A stretch of 64,000 nt of DNA. Origin: Lineus longissimus (Eukaryota > Nemertea > Pilidiophora > Heteronemertea > Lineidae). The notes beneath the pieces were generated by a model. It was given only the letters and a program-made list of their open reading frames with translations. It had not been told where the DNA came from and searched no databases. Within the stretch, counting starts at the first letter, position 1. The number at the start of each line of letters is the position of its first letter. The stretch lies in the NCBI RefSeq assembly GCF_910592395.1, contig NC_088322.1:2854001-2918000 (forward strand), given 5' to 3'. Both the position numbers and the translations under genes were made by a program. Below are positions 1 to 12,032 of this stretch, piece after piece.

Positions 1-587
1 TTGACCTCTGTGACCTTGACAAGAAGGTCAAATTAAAAACCTGTGTGACATATACTGTATGGTGGTTAGATGTACCCATGATATCAAATTGGTGGCAATC
101 GGGCAAGAAGTTAAGGAATAATCACATTTTTAAGGTTTTTGGATTTTGCCCCCTGGTGGTCAAGTGGTGAATCATATTGGACCAAACTTTGGTCCCTGAG
201 ATCACCTGACTAAGGGGTAAATGTGTACCAAATTTGGTATCAATAGTCATTGCAGTTTAGAAACGTGCCATCGTTACATCCTAACGGCTAATTTACACCA
301 TTTGACCTCTGTGACCTTGAAAAGGAGGTCAAATCAAAAACCCGGAGGATATATGATGCACCTTTGCTAGAAGTACCTACCATATTTTTTTTCAAAATTT
401 CCCGACTACTATTAAGGGAGATATTGCATATTTTCACTTTTAACGTTTGTCCCCCTGGTGGCCAAACCATGAAACGAATCGGACCGAAACTTGGTCTCCC
501 AGGTGTCATTACATAAGGGTACATGTGTACCAAGTTTCAACTCAATAGCTCTAACAGTTACGAAACGTGCCCTGCTAACGGACGACG

Positions 588-643
<56 letters not shown>

Positions 644-690
644 ACGACGGACGCCACGGTATGGGATAATACATAATATTGTACATTCTC
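1..690. repeat. Dispersed ~300-bp repeat family, copy cut by the window edge
   Basis: Two units of about 300 bp lie head to tail: TTGACCTCTGTGACCTTGA recurs at 1 and 301. The first unit is almost the same as 23,645-23,940 in this window, so this is a dispersed family and not a local gene. Each unit holds a CCCCCTGGTGG core and an AAACGTGCCA motif, and the copy ends in a GAC microsatellite. ORFs here are shadows of repeat DNA. Confidence 0.8.
581..653. repeat. (GAC)n microsatellite at the end of the dispersed repeat
   Basis: About 73 bp of GAC/ACG trinucleotides with a few GGAC interruptions. The same kind of tract ends related copies at about 19,752-19,825, 24,235-24,265 and 25,348-25,370, so it is part of the mobile family. 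Confidence 0.9.
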
Positions 691-1078
691 ATAATTATTT
701 GATCAAAATCAGCTGTAAAACCCATGTCATAATATACATGTAGGTATATAAAGTCAAACAAGGTGGAAAATACATATCATGATATTATGTCAGACAAGGT
801 AACTGATGGCATCAACGTAGCTCATTATGTCCCTCTCTCCATTGACGTATTGTTCTTTGAGGCGTAACATGCGTTCGTCAATGCGTACATATGTGGCCCA
901 AGTTTATCTCATTGCGCATTAATTATTGCAAGCAACACTTGCAGTACTTCATACAGACGATGTGACCTTGTCATGGTTATGTGTACCAAGAGATTGTGTA
1001 CTTCGCCTATAGTTTATTGGGTTACAGATTAAACATGGTCAAGTCAGTTAAGTAAAGGAGTGATATTTGTGTTTTCAG
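691..1078. other. Intergenic or intronic sequence with no recognised feature
   Basis: AT-rich unique-looking sequence. It ends in a good 3' splice site (TTGTGTTTTCAG) for the exon that starts at 1,079. No upstream exon or promoter could be fixed. Confidence 0.4.
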
Positions 1079-4000
1079 AGTCAAACAGGCAGGGAACCAT
1101 GTCCATGGCTCAGATTGAGAAACCTACTGAGATGCAGGGGACCACGGCTCAGATTGAGAAACCTACTGAGATGCCGGGAACTACGGCTCAGATTGAGAAA
1201 CCTACTGAGATGCCGGGAACTACGGCTCAGATTGAGAAACCTACTGAGATGCATAAAGGTAAAATGTCTTCTCTTTTTTAACTGTTGTGAAAGTTGCCAT
1301 GATTCGTCCAGGTTTCTCAAATAATGGTCGCTAAATCGCATCTTTCATTCAAAAATGGCAAAAAAATCACGTCATGGCACTAGATATTTTGGCTTTCTTT
1401 CAATCACCGCACTACAATTCTGAGTCAGTTAGATGACTTAACCCTTTCGGTACGGACTCCACCTAAATGACTTAAATTACCCTTAAAAGTCATTAAATTC
1501 CCAAAACCAGACAAAAGAATTTTCAAAAAAAAAAAAATTTAAAAAAAGGGTTAAAAACTTGTGGAGAACACTGTGCGTTGTGTGGACCAAAATCCAAAGT
1601 CCGCAGAAAAAATGAATTTGAACAGCATAGGGCACCATCATACAGTGAATCCTATAGAAAGAAGCATGCAGCCCCCTTTAGCAGGGTTGGTCGGACAAAG
1701 TGTACACTGGTCTGCATTGATAAAATCCTTGTATCCTTCGAATATCAAGTCACAGACCCTGTTAATCCAGTGTGTAGTCATGTGAGATGTAAATAGCCAT
1801 CTTCCATACGCATCACTATTGAAACGGGGACCATGTGTACATTTTTCCGTACCTTTACATATAAACATGCAATAATTTTTTCTTCTCGTCCTCAGGACTC
1901 CACCTAAATCTGTTTGTTGGTGTCTGCTTTGCAGTGCCACTGTTTAGTTTCAATCTTTTATGCCATGCTTTGTCACCCTTGACACACGTGACCAGCCACA
2001 ACAAAACTAGTCGCATGTCTCTTTGAAATTGGAAGGTTGAGATGGACTGGTTGTTCACTTCCCTGTTGTTGGCCTTGTATGAAATCCGAGCCAAGTCAGT
2101 TCATTGAGATTCCACAAGAGGCGAACAATAGGGAAATGAACAACCAGTCCATCAACCTGCCAAGTTTAGAGAAACGTGTAACTGGTTTTGCTGTAGAGGG
2201 TCACTATAATGGGAGATTTATGAGGACCAAATAATTGTCCAAGTGAGGTCCAATTTTAAAGGCATGAAGAGGAGCCTCACTCATTACGTCACTCTCTATC
2301 CCTGAACATTTCATACCATTTTCCAAACGAAGATAAGGCTGATGTTACATAGGAATGAGCTACTCACGCCACATTTTCATCGACTCACGGCTCATTTTCA
2401 CGTGTCACTCCTCATTTGTCACGAGTGAACGCGGCGGTTTACATACAGATCATTTTTCGCTCGTTCATTTGTCACTTGGATTTTCTCGACGACGCACATG
2501 GACTCAGAAGAAGAAGTGATGGCAGCCATGCTGCTCCCGATGGAGAATAGAAAACGAAAGCGGAGGCGACGGACGAGAACAATGTGGTACATAAAAGTGC
2601 TGCATTTTTGCATTTTTAGTTTCTCATTTCCAATCGAAATTAGCTATTGTATTAATGTGTAAACTAATGAAAATGCCGAAAAGTAGCTATACTCCGTTTC
2701 GAAGGCGATATCACTACAAATGCACATGGACGTCCACTTTCTTTGCCAGCTCATTTCACAAAGAATGAACATGTCCATTCATCGCCTCACGCGTGAAATG
2801 ACATGAAATGACGTGAGGCGACGAATGCGGGCAAAACTTACAAAATTCACTTCAATGAGAACAGGTCAATAGGTTTTCCAATGTCCATTCATCAGCTCAC
2901 GAATGACAAGTGACAAATGAGTCGTGAGTCGATGAAACGTGAGGTCTATGTAACTTCAGCCTAAGGGGACATGTGTACATGATGTAGATTAATTTATGAG
3001 TCTCTTAGATTAATTTATGAGTCTCTTAATTGTGCATTTAATTTTTTCAGGGTCATCTGTGTCAAGTAGTGGGACACGGGTGTGGAAAACTGGCCGCGAG
3101 ACAGTTGAAGGTATAGCTTCTTTAAAATTTCCTTCTCTTCCTCAATTTACTCCCAATTTCCCTTGGTGGTAAACAAAGTCAGCAATTTCATTCAACAAAA
3201 AAATAGGACCAAGTGTTGGTGATGTTTCACACAGTTCGGTTCATGCATATGGCTTTGGTTGTGAGGACCGGCATTTTGGTCATCACAGCCGAGATGGTCC
3301 TCACGTTAAGGTGAGCTGTCAAGTCAGTCCTCACAAAACAGGTCTACCAACTCGCAGACACAACATGCTACTCCCATCATCAAACATTGAATAGCTCAGC
3401 TCACTGGCCAACCGGAGAAAATCATTGTGTTACTGGCGTCTCACTGTAGTTGCCGATTGATTCCTCGGGCCATTTTCTATCGAGAGATAATGCGATATTT
3501 TTCTCTATTTATGCCCCTGCTCAACTTCAGGGGTATTGTGTTCTTGGTTCTTGGGTTTCCACATCTGCCACTGCCGCACCTTATTCCGCTCAATAACTTT
3601 AAAATCACTTGCCTGATGGCCTTGAAACATTTCTGATGTAAAGACCTTGTGGGATACTTCCTTTCTTTCGAAATTGGGCGTGCTGCAATATCAAATACTA
3701 GTATAGCTGCTGTCTTGAAATCGGTTTTCGGTCATTTGTTTTCTTGCACTGCAAACGCAATGCTCTCATCATTTGCTTGTTCTCCACAATTTCATGATGG
3801 TTGCATTATGACGTTAGTGGGTGAAGCTTGGCTTCTGAATACCCACAACGTCATAAGTTTTATGACTAGGCGGAGAGTGGCTGCAAACCCCCTTGGTTTC
3901 TAATGCCAACATCTTTACCCTGGCTGCTACTTTATACTCTACCTTTAACATAAAATAACATTGGTGCTGGACTCAAATTTGCTAAAAGCAAATTTCATTT

Positions 4001-4716
4001 TCTAGTTTATCCCTGCTATTGAAGACAATTTTCTATATTCAACCAGGTACTGGTACATGTATTGAATATCGTGCAGCAAGTTCCAGTGAACCAACACCAG
4101 GCCAATCTGGAGAGCAAAATGCTAATCAGGTAATTTTTTAAACAATTTATCCTTTTTTCGAAGTGGCTATTCACCCGACTGTCATATAAACTGGGGCTCT
4201 CAGTCTCGGTGACGGTAGAATCTACCGAGTGATGACTCATCCAGGTAGCAATTCAATGCTTCACTAATGCACATCATAATGTACTATGAGTATCTGCTCC
4301 TGTGGTGCTCTTGCAGGAAATGACAAGGCAGTCTGCCTATCTTCTCTATTTATACTGGCAGGCCCAGTTTAAGCAAGTCATAATTACTGCCCTTGCTTAC
4401 CCAACCGTAAAGTCACAACACAAATGTACAGTAATGTATTATGAAGATACGGTGAGTGTTAACAGTGAGCGAGCATTGCTGATAAATGTTCAAAAATATT
4501 GGTTTACTCTTGCCCTGTTTTCACATGTGAATTTGATATGAATTCTCTTATTAGTGGAACTGAAAGGTTGACACCTGGATTTGTTTCTGTAAGGTTTGTT
4601 CTTAAAAAGAATGTATTTTTCCTTTTTTCAAACAGACTAGACCTCGGGCTGATTCACAATGGCTGGGTAATTACCAGGAGGAGCACAGTGATTACCACAT
4701 TTTCACAACAATGTAA
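1079..4716 (+). CDS. Unrecognised spliced host gene, 3' five exons
   Basis: Five exons fit together in phase: 1,079-1,258, 3,051-3,110, 4,047-4,129, 4,317-4,451 and 4,636-4,716 (stop TAA at 4,714). Each has a pyrimidine-rich AG acceptor and a GT donor. Exon 1 starts in phase 1, so a further exon may lie upstream, or translation may start at its internal Met (ACCATGTCCATGG). The product has four 13-residue AQIEKPTEMPGTT repeats, then a Ser/Thr/Gly-rich linker, then a denser C-terminal part containing LLYLYWQAQFKQVII and ending HSDYHIFTTM. I do not recognise the family and give no function. A Harbinger-type element lies in the first intron. That the five exons form one gene is inferred from phase and splice sites; transcript data are not available. 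Confidence 0.6.
1108..1251 (+). repeat. 39-bp coding tandem repeat, about four copies
   Basis: Units start at 1,108, 1,147, 1,186 and 1,225. Each encodes AQIEKPTEM plus QGTT or PGTT, so the frame is kept. The copies are nearly the same at DNA level, which points to recent expansion. The reverse strand and the third frame are also open, which explains the overlapping shadow ORFs. Confidence 0.85.
1987..2205. repeat. Long imperfect inverted repeat (hairpin)
   Basis: The arm at about 1,987-2,075 is the imperfect reverse complement of about 2,118-2,205. The best-matching core is GGACTGGTTGTTCA at 2,044-2,057 against TGAACAACCAGTCC at 2,139-2,152. The loop is about 40 bp. It lies in the first intron of the upstream gene and probably marks a MITE. 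Confidence 0.6.
2337..2961. mobile_element. PIF/Harbinger-type non-autonomous element, TSD TAA
   Basis: The ends are inverted: GGCTGATGTTACATAG at 2,337 against the complement of CTATGTAACTTCAGCC ending at 2,961. Subterminal copies of CATCGACTCACG and tCATTTGTCAC are also inverted. TAA flanks both sides (2,334-2,336 and 2,962-2,964), the TWA duplication typical of PIF/Harbinger. Inside, a 54-codon ORF at 2,498-2,662 starts MDSEEEVMAAM and has the basic run RKRKRRRRTR, like the N-terminus of HARBI1-type transposases. The rest of the transposase is absent, so the element cannot move by itself. Confidence 0.75.
2498..2662 (+). pseudogene. Harbinger-type transposase N-terminal remnant
   Basis: A 54-codon open frame inside the element: an acidic start, then RKRKRRRRTRTMW, then a hydrophobic tail and a stop. 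The basic run resembles the N-terminus of HARBI1-like proteins, but no DDE nuclease domain follows. The identification rests on the basic run plus the TIR/TSD context. Confidence 0.4.
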
Positions 4717-5627
4717 ACGATTGATGACCGGCTAGTCGCCATGTTTTCCGGGGATGTTCATTTGTTTTTATGCCACAAAGAATCCTGGGAGCAGCATACT
4801 TTACTCAGTGCCACATATGTACTGTGGAGCATATTCTGCACTGAGGCGGGATATCAGGCTAGTGCACTCAGAAATGACTGTTCGTTTGTTTCAAGAATTG
4901 TGGGATGGGACCAGAAAGTATTGGCAGCGTGTGCTGGTTTCGTAGCAAATTTGTCCAATTCGATCATTATCCCTTAATCATTGGAACAAAGCGTGAAGTT
5001 ATTATGTGTGCTCAGCATTATTTTGTACCTTGGATCAAATACTGGCAGCGCTGTAATTCCTCGTATTTGAGGAGTGATTTCGGCTCTTTGTCCGAAAATA
5101 CTAATAAGTCTCCACTTTATACGATGTACCTGTAATCATAGCATGAATAGTGTACCTACTGCCTTCGGGCTTGCCGAAACTGTACTAGCTAATTGTTTGG
5201 ATTACATACCCTTATTCGTACGTGTAGTTGTGCACTCTATCTAGGTCGGCTTTTCCTTGAAATTAATCTTTGAATTGAGCCCTGAATAAGGTTGTTCATT
5301 CCGGGTAGCCTACTTGAATCAGAATAGGGATTGTTGTCTATCGTACATCTGACAGATTTCTAGTGCAATATCCCAAAGGTATCGGGCATGATAATGAACA
5401 GCCGACTAATTCAATGGATTTCACTCAATAAAACCAAGCAGCTACACGAACGCCACACATCTTCACCACTAAAGCATTCCATGCCGTGGCGGAGACTTCA
5501 GAGTATGCCTGCAGACTCAACTGACAACTCTAGTTAACTCCATTTTGGTCCTAATATACATGTACCTGCTTCAATAGCAATTAAATCTTTTAATCTTAAT
5601 CTTTAAATGCCAGGTTTTTTTAAATTA
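4717..5627. other. Intergenic sequence, nothing recognised
   Basis: This should hold the 3' untranslated region of the + strand gene. I see no strong ORF, RNA gene or repeat structure. Confidence 0.4.
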
Positions 5628-5849
5628 AGGCGGTGGGTGATATATGACCCCCTCAGTCCAGAAATGTATCTGAAAAAAAGGGTCACATTTACTAATAGTA
5701 GCATTTTGCAGTACCCCCTACAGGTGGCGCCCTCAACAGCCCACCAAAATTTCTAAATTTTCCGATGCTCTTTCCATCATTGATTGACATCTATCAAAAT
5801 TCAGGCAAAACGGAGGGGTCATATATCACCCTCCAATAGAAATCCGCCT
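5628..5849. mobile_element. MITE-like element, ~220 bp
   Basis: AGGCGGTGGGTGATATATGA at the left faces the complement of TCATATATCACCC...CCGCCT at the right. The inverted ends surround AT-rich filler and a CCCTACAGGTGGCGCCCTC motif. A related GATTTCTATCAAAGGGTGAT segment is at about 20,454. No clean target duplication was found. Confidence 0.5.
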
Positions 5850-6873
5850 GAATCTTAAAAACTGGCTCTTAAAGGAAGGCACCTAGAAACTTCATATTTG
5901 GTTGGAACTTGCCGTGTACGCAAATATGTTTGCAAATAAAAATTGCTTTGGGTACCGTGTAAAATTATTCCTTTCGAAAACTTGTAATTCTAATAGTATT
6001 TCAGTTACTATAGTATATGCAAATTTTGTTCCTCATGAAAATGCCTGTAATAGACCAACCACAAAATATTTTACCTGCCAAAATATTTGCTTAATACGTG
6101 GAGAACTTGTATTAGGTGATCATGATGGATGAGTTTGATATGTGAATCGAATTCAAAATGGCCAACTGGTGATCAATTTGCATCTAAGAAATGTATTGGG
6201 ACCACAATACCTTCTGAAGGAAAGGGGTACAGATGCTTCATATTTGCTGAGAACCTGTGTCAGGTGATGATCTTAAGAGGGCAAAAATTGCATTTATATG
6301 ACAAAATGAGGATATTCTGAGCATTTGGTATGAAAGCGGTATATCTAGTTGGCTTTATGGTCATGTGTGTGTGTGCATTTAACCTTAGTTGGATCTTCTT
6401 TTTGTACCAAAAGCAAGGGGTATGCTGCAAAAAGCATGTTAAACAAGATTGATCTTTGTAATAATAAAATAGCAGTTTCAAATAAGATGAACTTGTCTTG
6501 TTGTCTTGAGTGAGTCTTCAAGGGACCCTCCATTAAGTATGTACGCATGGAAGTAAGAATTTTTTAACCCCCTCCCCTTGTACGCTAAAAAGGCCAGGAT
6601 GTAAAGAATTGATGTACTGGTATACGCAATTTCCTTTAAAAATCTCAAGACCCCCCCCCCCAGTGTGTACATACTTAATGGATGGCCCATATGAGGCAAG
6701 GAGTTGTGTAACAAGAGTGAATGCATCTTTCCTAAAAATGTTCTGGTGTCTTGATCACCGACACATTCTACATTGAATGTCTGCAATAAAAACCGTACAA
6801 CGGATCCAGAAGTATTAAGGTAGCAGGAAGGGTTGGGTGTTTGTGGTTTCTGAGTCTGAGGGGGTTGGTGTCT
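5850..6873. other. Intergenic sequence, nothing recognised
   Basis: AT-rich, with one short C-run near 6,650. Short ORFs have no recognisable protein character. Confidence 0.35.
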
Positions 6874-6933
6874 GTTGACTGTGCTTTAAGAGAGACTAGG
6901 CATGGCGCCAGTCTCTCTTAAAGCACAGTCAAC
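6874..6933. repeat. Perfect 24-bp-stem hairpin
   Basis: Arm 6,874-6,897 is the exact reverse complement of 6,910-6,933, with a 12-nt loop. The right arm plus about 30 bp downstream recurs directly at about 7,252-7,312 (TAGGCATGGCGCC, then AGTCTCTCTTAAAGC), so this is a repeat end and not a unique structure. Confidence 0.8.
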
Positions 6934-7173
6934 AGGCATTTGGTCTCAGTATTTGGGTTTTGATTGCCATGACTGTACCCCTGTAAAAGTCAGAGGAGGA
7001 GAAGTTTGGAATGATGAAAGCATTAAAGAAGAAGAAATGTTATTATTGAGGAAAGCAAAATTTATTATGAGACTAGAAGGCAGTGTCCTGACTTGATTAT
7101 TTTGAAAATGGCGGTCTGAACACATTAAAAGGTGGAACATGGCATTTTATCGACTTTGAAGTGTTCCGCAGTT

Positions 7174-8439
7174 AAAGGGAGACTATAGGCAGCAGCTAGG
7201 TAGGCAAGATAAAGTCATACAAATTTGCCAATAGGGGTCAGTCATATCTCTAGGCATGGCGCCAGTCTCTCTTAAAGCACAGTCAACAGGCATTTGGTCT
7301 TAGTATTTGGGTAAGTACAGAATCAAGGCAGCTCAGAGAGCAATGATTGAACGATGCTGTGGACAAGTCCAAGGATACTGCATCAGTCACGACCAACTTC
7401 TCATCAGAAAGCGTCACCACCAGCATATTCAATGTTTAGTTCCAACCTGTACCAGTCCAATGCACGCCTGTCATGGTCAGCAGTGGTCAGCTTAGCGCGA
7501 TATGGAACATTCTTCCGAAACTCAAGCGAGGGAAGTCTGCTCATTAGCCTATCTCGCGCACTGCTCCTTCTTGTCAAACATCGTAGTGAAATCGTGGTAC
7601 AGTGGGGCGTCCTCGAGGATTGCAGCTGGTCGGACAGACGTGAGGTGGAATGTGGGCGGCTGCACTTCTTCGTTGATGTGCGATGGCAGATAGCACAGTT
7701 GTTGCGTTGCATGACAGCTGAAAGTGAATGTGATATCATAGAACTGAGGCGTTTGCAATGAGACTATAGGTGAAGTAGAAGCAAGGAGTAAAATGGGCCA
7801 TCTTCCAGTGACTAATATACAGAGTAAGGGCACTGGCTGTTGTTAGATTCAACATTGAATGTATTCCTCGTACAAGCGTGAATAGTGTGGACATACAGTG
7901 AGAGGTGAGAGACCCCTTCTTGTAACTTTATCTTGGATATTATATTAGTATTGAACTTCTAGCCATGGAATATGAAGAAATTGAAGTTGTAGGCATGGAA
8001 TATGAAAAGTTATTCAACGGTGAAAGACATTATTCCATGAGGCTTTGCCGTGATCGCAAAGGACGCGACGTGATTGGTTCACATGCTAATGAGGTATGAT
8101 AATGATAATTACCTCTATAATGCTACTTGGATAGCGACTGTGTCGTTGACTGGAACAGTGGTCAATGTCAATGTGTGCCTGTAATGTCAATGAAGTATGA
8201 TGAGGTGATGACGATAGTGCAATTATTAAATATTGGCAAGAGATCATACTGCAACATAGGTCTTGTTTTTGACAGATGACTGTGCGACATTCCCATTGGG
8301 TCTTGTTAGAGTCAGCGCTGCATGTATTCCTTGTACAAGCTTGAATAGTTGTGACGGACTTTGAGGGGTGAGAGACCCCTATCGGCTACTTCGTCTAACT
8401 TTATCTTGCCTACCTAGCTGCTAGCAATAGTGCCCCTTT
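7174..8439. mobile_element. Inverted-repeat DNA element, ~1.27 kb
   Basis: The outer ends share CAGCTAGGTAGGCAAGATAA in inverted orientation (left about 7,192-7,212) and both begin with AAAGGG or AAAGGGG. Inside, a block with TACAAGCGTGAATAG at about 7,873 recurs at about 8,335. The - strand at about 7,404-7,833 has open frames with LYHDFTTMFDKKEQ and SLEFRKNVPYRAKL, possibly a decayed element gene. No convincing target duplication was found. Confidence 0.5.
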
Positions 8440-9420
8440 ATCAAGACTGAAACCCACTGTGCGGGGCTAAGAAATTACCTTTATAATCCTAGTTGGATAA
8501 CCACTGTGTAGATGATTTGAAGAGTGCTCTGTGGATGTGTGCCTGTAATGTCAATGAAAGTATGATGAGGTGATGACGATAGTGGAATGACGAAATATTG
8601 GAAAGAGATCTATTCCTAGAAGAACATATGTCCTGTTTTGACTAGGTGGCGCATTTTAGAATCAGCAGTGAGCACTGTGTGTAACATGGTGGAGGCAGCG
8701 GAGATAATAACTGTGTCGAAAGTATTGTTATATGGCCTTCCCTAGGCCCATGGGGTTAAATTTACAATCCACGATTGAAAAGACGTAGTTTGATCGCATT
8801 CAACTATAAATCCATTGAACAGTTGTGTTCCTTTAGTCAACCGATGACCTTTTGTTGGGCCATGATCGGGGATTGTAAACTGTAAATGTATTATGGACTG
8901 GGAGACGGGGGGGAAACACAAGTGAAACTGAAATAGACCAAAACAAGTGATTTTGGGGCTTTGGTTTAGACGCATGCCCCATGCGCCATGCGGGATTATA
9001 CGGTTCATGTGAACTTGTTGACATCCACATGATCTGGTGCTGTTATTGGTCATGGACATGGTACATGGTAGGCCTAATCATCATGCCTATATGTTTCAGG
9101 AAAAGCTCGGAGTAAAATGAACTGCCGATGAATAATGATGTTGTTCATGTTTGTTTACCATGTTTACTAGTACATAGCCATAGGGTATGCACTGGCCAGT
9201 GCACTTTCTGCACGTCGTCATGGTCATGTACGTGATACCTTGCATATTTTGTTTTTTGAATGCGCATGCTTTTTGGGCAAAATCACTTGTACCAACACTA
9301 ATGAATAATGTCTTCTTATCCCTATGACTCCATACACAGTGAGGGCATTGTCCCATTCCCATCAAATGGTAACTTATTGTACCGTATTAGGGTGGAAGTT
9401 GGGGAGCAGATACCTACCGT
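8440..9420. other. Repeat-derived intergenic sequence
   Basis: The first ~250 bp repeat motifs from the preceding element (GATGAGGTGATGACGATAGT occurs at about 8,200 and 8,562). The rest shows nothing recognisable. Confidence 0.35.
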
Positions 9421-9556
9421 TGCACGCCTGTCATAATCAGTAGTGATGAGCTTAGCGCGATATGGAACATTCTTCAGAAACTCAAGCGAGGGAAGTCTGC
9501 TCATTAGCATATCTCGCGCACTGCTCCTTCTTGTCAAACATCGTAGTGAAATCGTA
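9421..9556. repeat. Second copy of a segment of the 7.2-8.4 kb element
   Basis: About 136 bp closely matches about 7,460-7,594 in the same orientation (GCGCGATATGGAACATTCTT and CTTCTTGTCAAACATCGTAG in both). On the - strand both encode LMSRLPSLEF.KNVPYRAKL, so an element gene fragment was duplicated. Confidence 0.75.
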
Positions 9557-10494
9557 ATGGAAAACGTCTGGCTTTGCGCCAGACGTTGAGACTAATAAGT
9601 GAAGAACTAATAGGTAAAGAACTTCTACTTGCGCGAGACTGCTCTGATAAAATTAACATTGCCGAGACTACGGTGACGTACACATATATTTTTTACAATC
9701 AAAAATGCCCTCGAAGAAGACATGGAATGATTATTTTATTGATATTTCCTACTATATACCTTCCAATTATCACTTTATACAAATAGATCGGCGTTAGGTC
9801 GCATGCTTTTCTTTCCTGGTGACACTATAAAGCAAAATAGTTGCAACCCCGTAAATGCGCTATAAGTCCAATAATAAGTGACGGTGACCCGTTATAAATG
9901 TTTCGCCAGCTTCGCTTTTTTGCCGCTACGCGGCGCGTTGGGCCCTTGCGTCGAGGCCTTTTAATTATATTGCTCACTCTACACCCTGTATTTCTGTTCA
10001 ATGTTTGGGACGTGTATCAAGTGAGTGAAATCTTAAATGAAAAACACGGAAAATGTTATTTGAGTGCTGCAACACTGTCAGATGCTTACAGTCATACAGT
10101 CTTATACAATCGTGTCCCTATTCAGCCCTTTATTTTGCCCTACTTCATGGACATCTTTGACCCTAAGTCAGGGACATTTTGTCACAGGAAAAAAATCTCT
10201 GGGATAAAGCAGGCCTCCCAATTACATGGTTTCTACACCCTTAAAGCAAGTAAAGGGAGTCCCCAAATTAGCAAAGGCACAACATAGTCCCTGATTTAGG
10301 GTAAAAAATGAAGAATGTGCCTGATTTCATGAAATTCAATGGAAGCAGGCTTTAGGCTTTGGGACTTTGAATCCTTTTACATATGTCTTGGACTTTTCAT
10401 CCGTGTTGTTAGGACCAGAAAGCTTTGTGACGACCAGTACAAACTGCTCACATTCACCACCAGCAGAGGGCACCATCATACAGTATCATCCCAA
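9557..10494. other. Intergenic sequence with one short hairpin
   Basis: A 10-bp perfect stem AACGTCTGGC/GCCAGACGTT with a 5-nt loop is at 9,563-9,587. It lacks the histone 3' stem-loop consensus. A 129-codon ORF at 9,898-10,287 has no recognised domain and starts in a GC-rich run (GCCGCTACGCGGC), so I do not call it a gene. Confidence 0.35.
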
Positions 10495-11042
10495 GAAACA
10501 TTGCAGCCTTTTGGTCTTTACAATCGCCTAATAACCCCATGATAACTTGTGAGCCCCTGTCCTCGCAGAGAAAACACACTTTTGGTCTTAATAAACCCCA
10601 TGGCACTTTATGAGCTCCGGTCCCCAGAGACATTACACACTTCAGGTCTTCATAACCCCATGGCACCTTATGAGCCCCGGTCCCAAGAGTCATTGCACAC
10701 TTTTGCTTTTCACAACCCCGACCTATATTAAGAGCCCCGGTCCCCAGAGACATTACATACTTTTGGTCATCATAATCCCTATGAGCCCCGGTCCCCAGAA
10801 ACATTACACACTTTTGGTCTTCATAATCCCATGGTACCTTATGAGCCCCGGTCCCAAGAAACATTACACACTTTTGGTCTTTATAATCCCATGCCCACCT
10901 TGTGAGCCCCGGTCCCCACAGTGATTTCACACTTTTGGGTATTCATGACCTCGTGATACCTTATGAGCCCCGGTCCTTGTCCTCACAATCATCCAATAGG
11001 CCACATCTTCTTACGAGCCCCGGTCCTCACAGGCATTTTCTA
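10495..11042. repeat. Minisatellite, imperfect ~60-70-bp units
   Basis: About eight copies of a unit with TTATGAGCCCCGGTCCCCAG, then ACATTACACACTTTTGGTCT, then ATAATCCCATGG. Long ORFs on both strands follow from the periodicity and are not genes. Confidence 0.85.
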
Positions 11043-11200
11043 ACATACTGTCCAGAGAAACAATTGGTCATGATTAGGCATGATTTTGGATGTCCTCAAA
11101 CTCATTTGTGAGAACAGTTTGTTAAAACCACCTCTAGAAACCATGGTCCCCATACTTGGGGTTCTCGTCAGTGTCCTCACAGAAATAGGTAAACGCGTAC

Positions 11201-11220
11201 GTGTGTGTGTGTGTGTGTGT
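11201..11220. repeat. (GT)10 microsatellite
   Basis: An uninterrupted GT run of 20 bp followed by CCGTCCGTC. Confidence 0.9.
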
Positions 11221-11221
11221 C

Positions 11222-12032
11222 CGTCCGTCACACCTTCATATCTTATCTCCCTCAACAGCTACAGCTCTGGAAACATGTCGTACCCCCAGGTTTGTCAACC
11301 CTGCCAATCCAATGAGCTAATCATTTTCATCCTGGGATGCCTGGATCATGATGTAATTGACATATCAGACTTGATATTTTGTCCGTCACGCTTTTTTCCA
11401 GATGGCATTACTCGGCCATTTTAAGGTGTACAGCAATGGAAATGAGTTCTACCCCTAGGTTTTCCAACCTTGGGAATCGAATGGGCAACTCACATTTGAT
11501 ATAGGATGGTGGGGTCATGGTGATATTGATATCTCAAATTTGATATTTTGCAATATTTTGATGCCAGGATAGTTTGGAAACATGCAACAAAACCTAGGTC
11601 ATCTGTGTTCATTGTAGGGTTTCAATGAAGTCAAAATGTTCAATTAGAGGTGTCAGGTTGTCGAGATATCATGAGATTTTGATATATGAACTTTGATATT
11701 TTGAAATATCTTGGTCCATGGTATAGTGAGAGTCACGGAAACTTCACCTACATATGTTATTAAGGTTGCTCATTTCAATTATGCAATGACCTTGAAGGTT
11801 AAAGGTCAAGGTCAAGGTCAAACTCAAAATTTTTGTTACTGAATATAACTACGTGGGAACCATATGACATTCACAATGTCTTCTTCTTAGAAAAGTAGTT
11901 AAGCTTATAGTGAATGGCCAGTGAATTGTTACCTTGATTCTTAATGTGTATAGGAATGAAACTGATTTCTCCCGCTGGATTTGGGTGTAACCCGTCTGTG
12001 TATCAGTTAGTTTTTGTGTTTAGAATTTGTTA
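11222..12032. other. Intergenic sequence with clustered GGTCAA motifs
   Basis: Mostly featureless AT-rich DNA. At about 11,789-11,822 lies a run of AAGGTCAAGGTCAAGGTCAA-type motifs, similar to those in the dispersed repeat family. The segment ends at the TTA duplication of the next element. Confidence 0.4.

Noticed and set aside
288-761. ORFs of poly-Arg, poly-Val and similar over 580-660
   Set aside because: They are readings of the (GAC)n microsatellite in several frames.
9563-9587. Histone mRNA 3' stem-loop
   Set aside because: The stem and loop do not match the histone consensus and no histone gene is near.
9898-10287. 129-codon + strand ORF as a gene
   Set aside because: No domain, no splice or codon support, and it begins in a GC-rich low-complexity run.
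10454-10930. 158-codon - strand ORF and overlapping + strand ORFs
   Set aside because: They result from the minisatellite period. The protein repeats mirror the DNA repeats and the frames are open on both strands.
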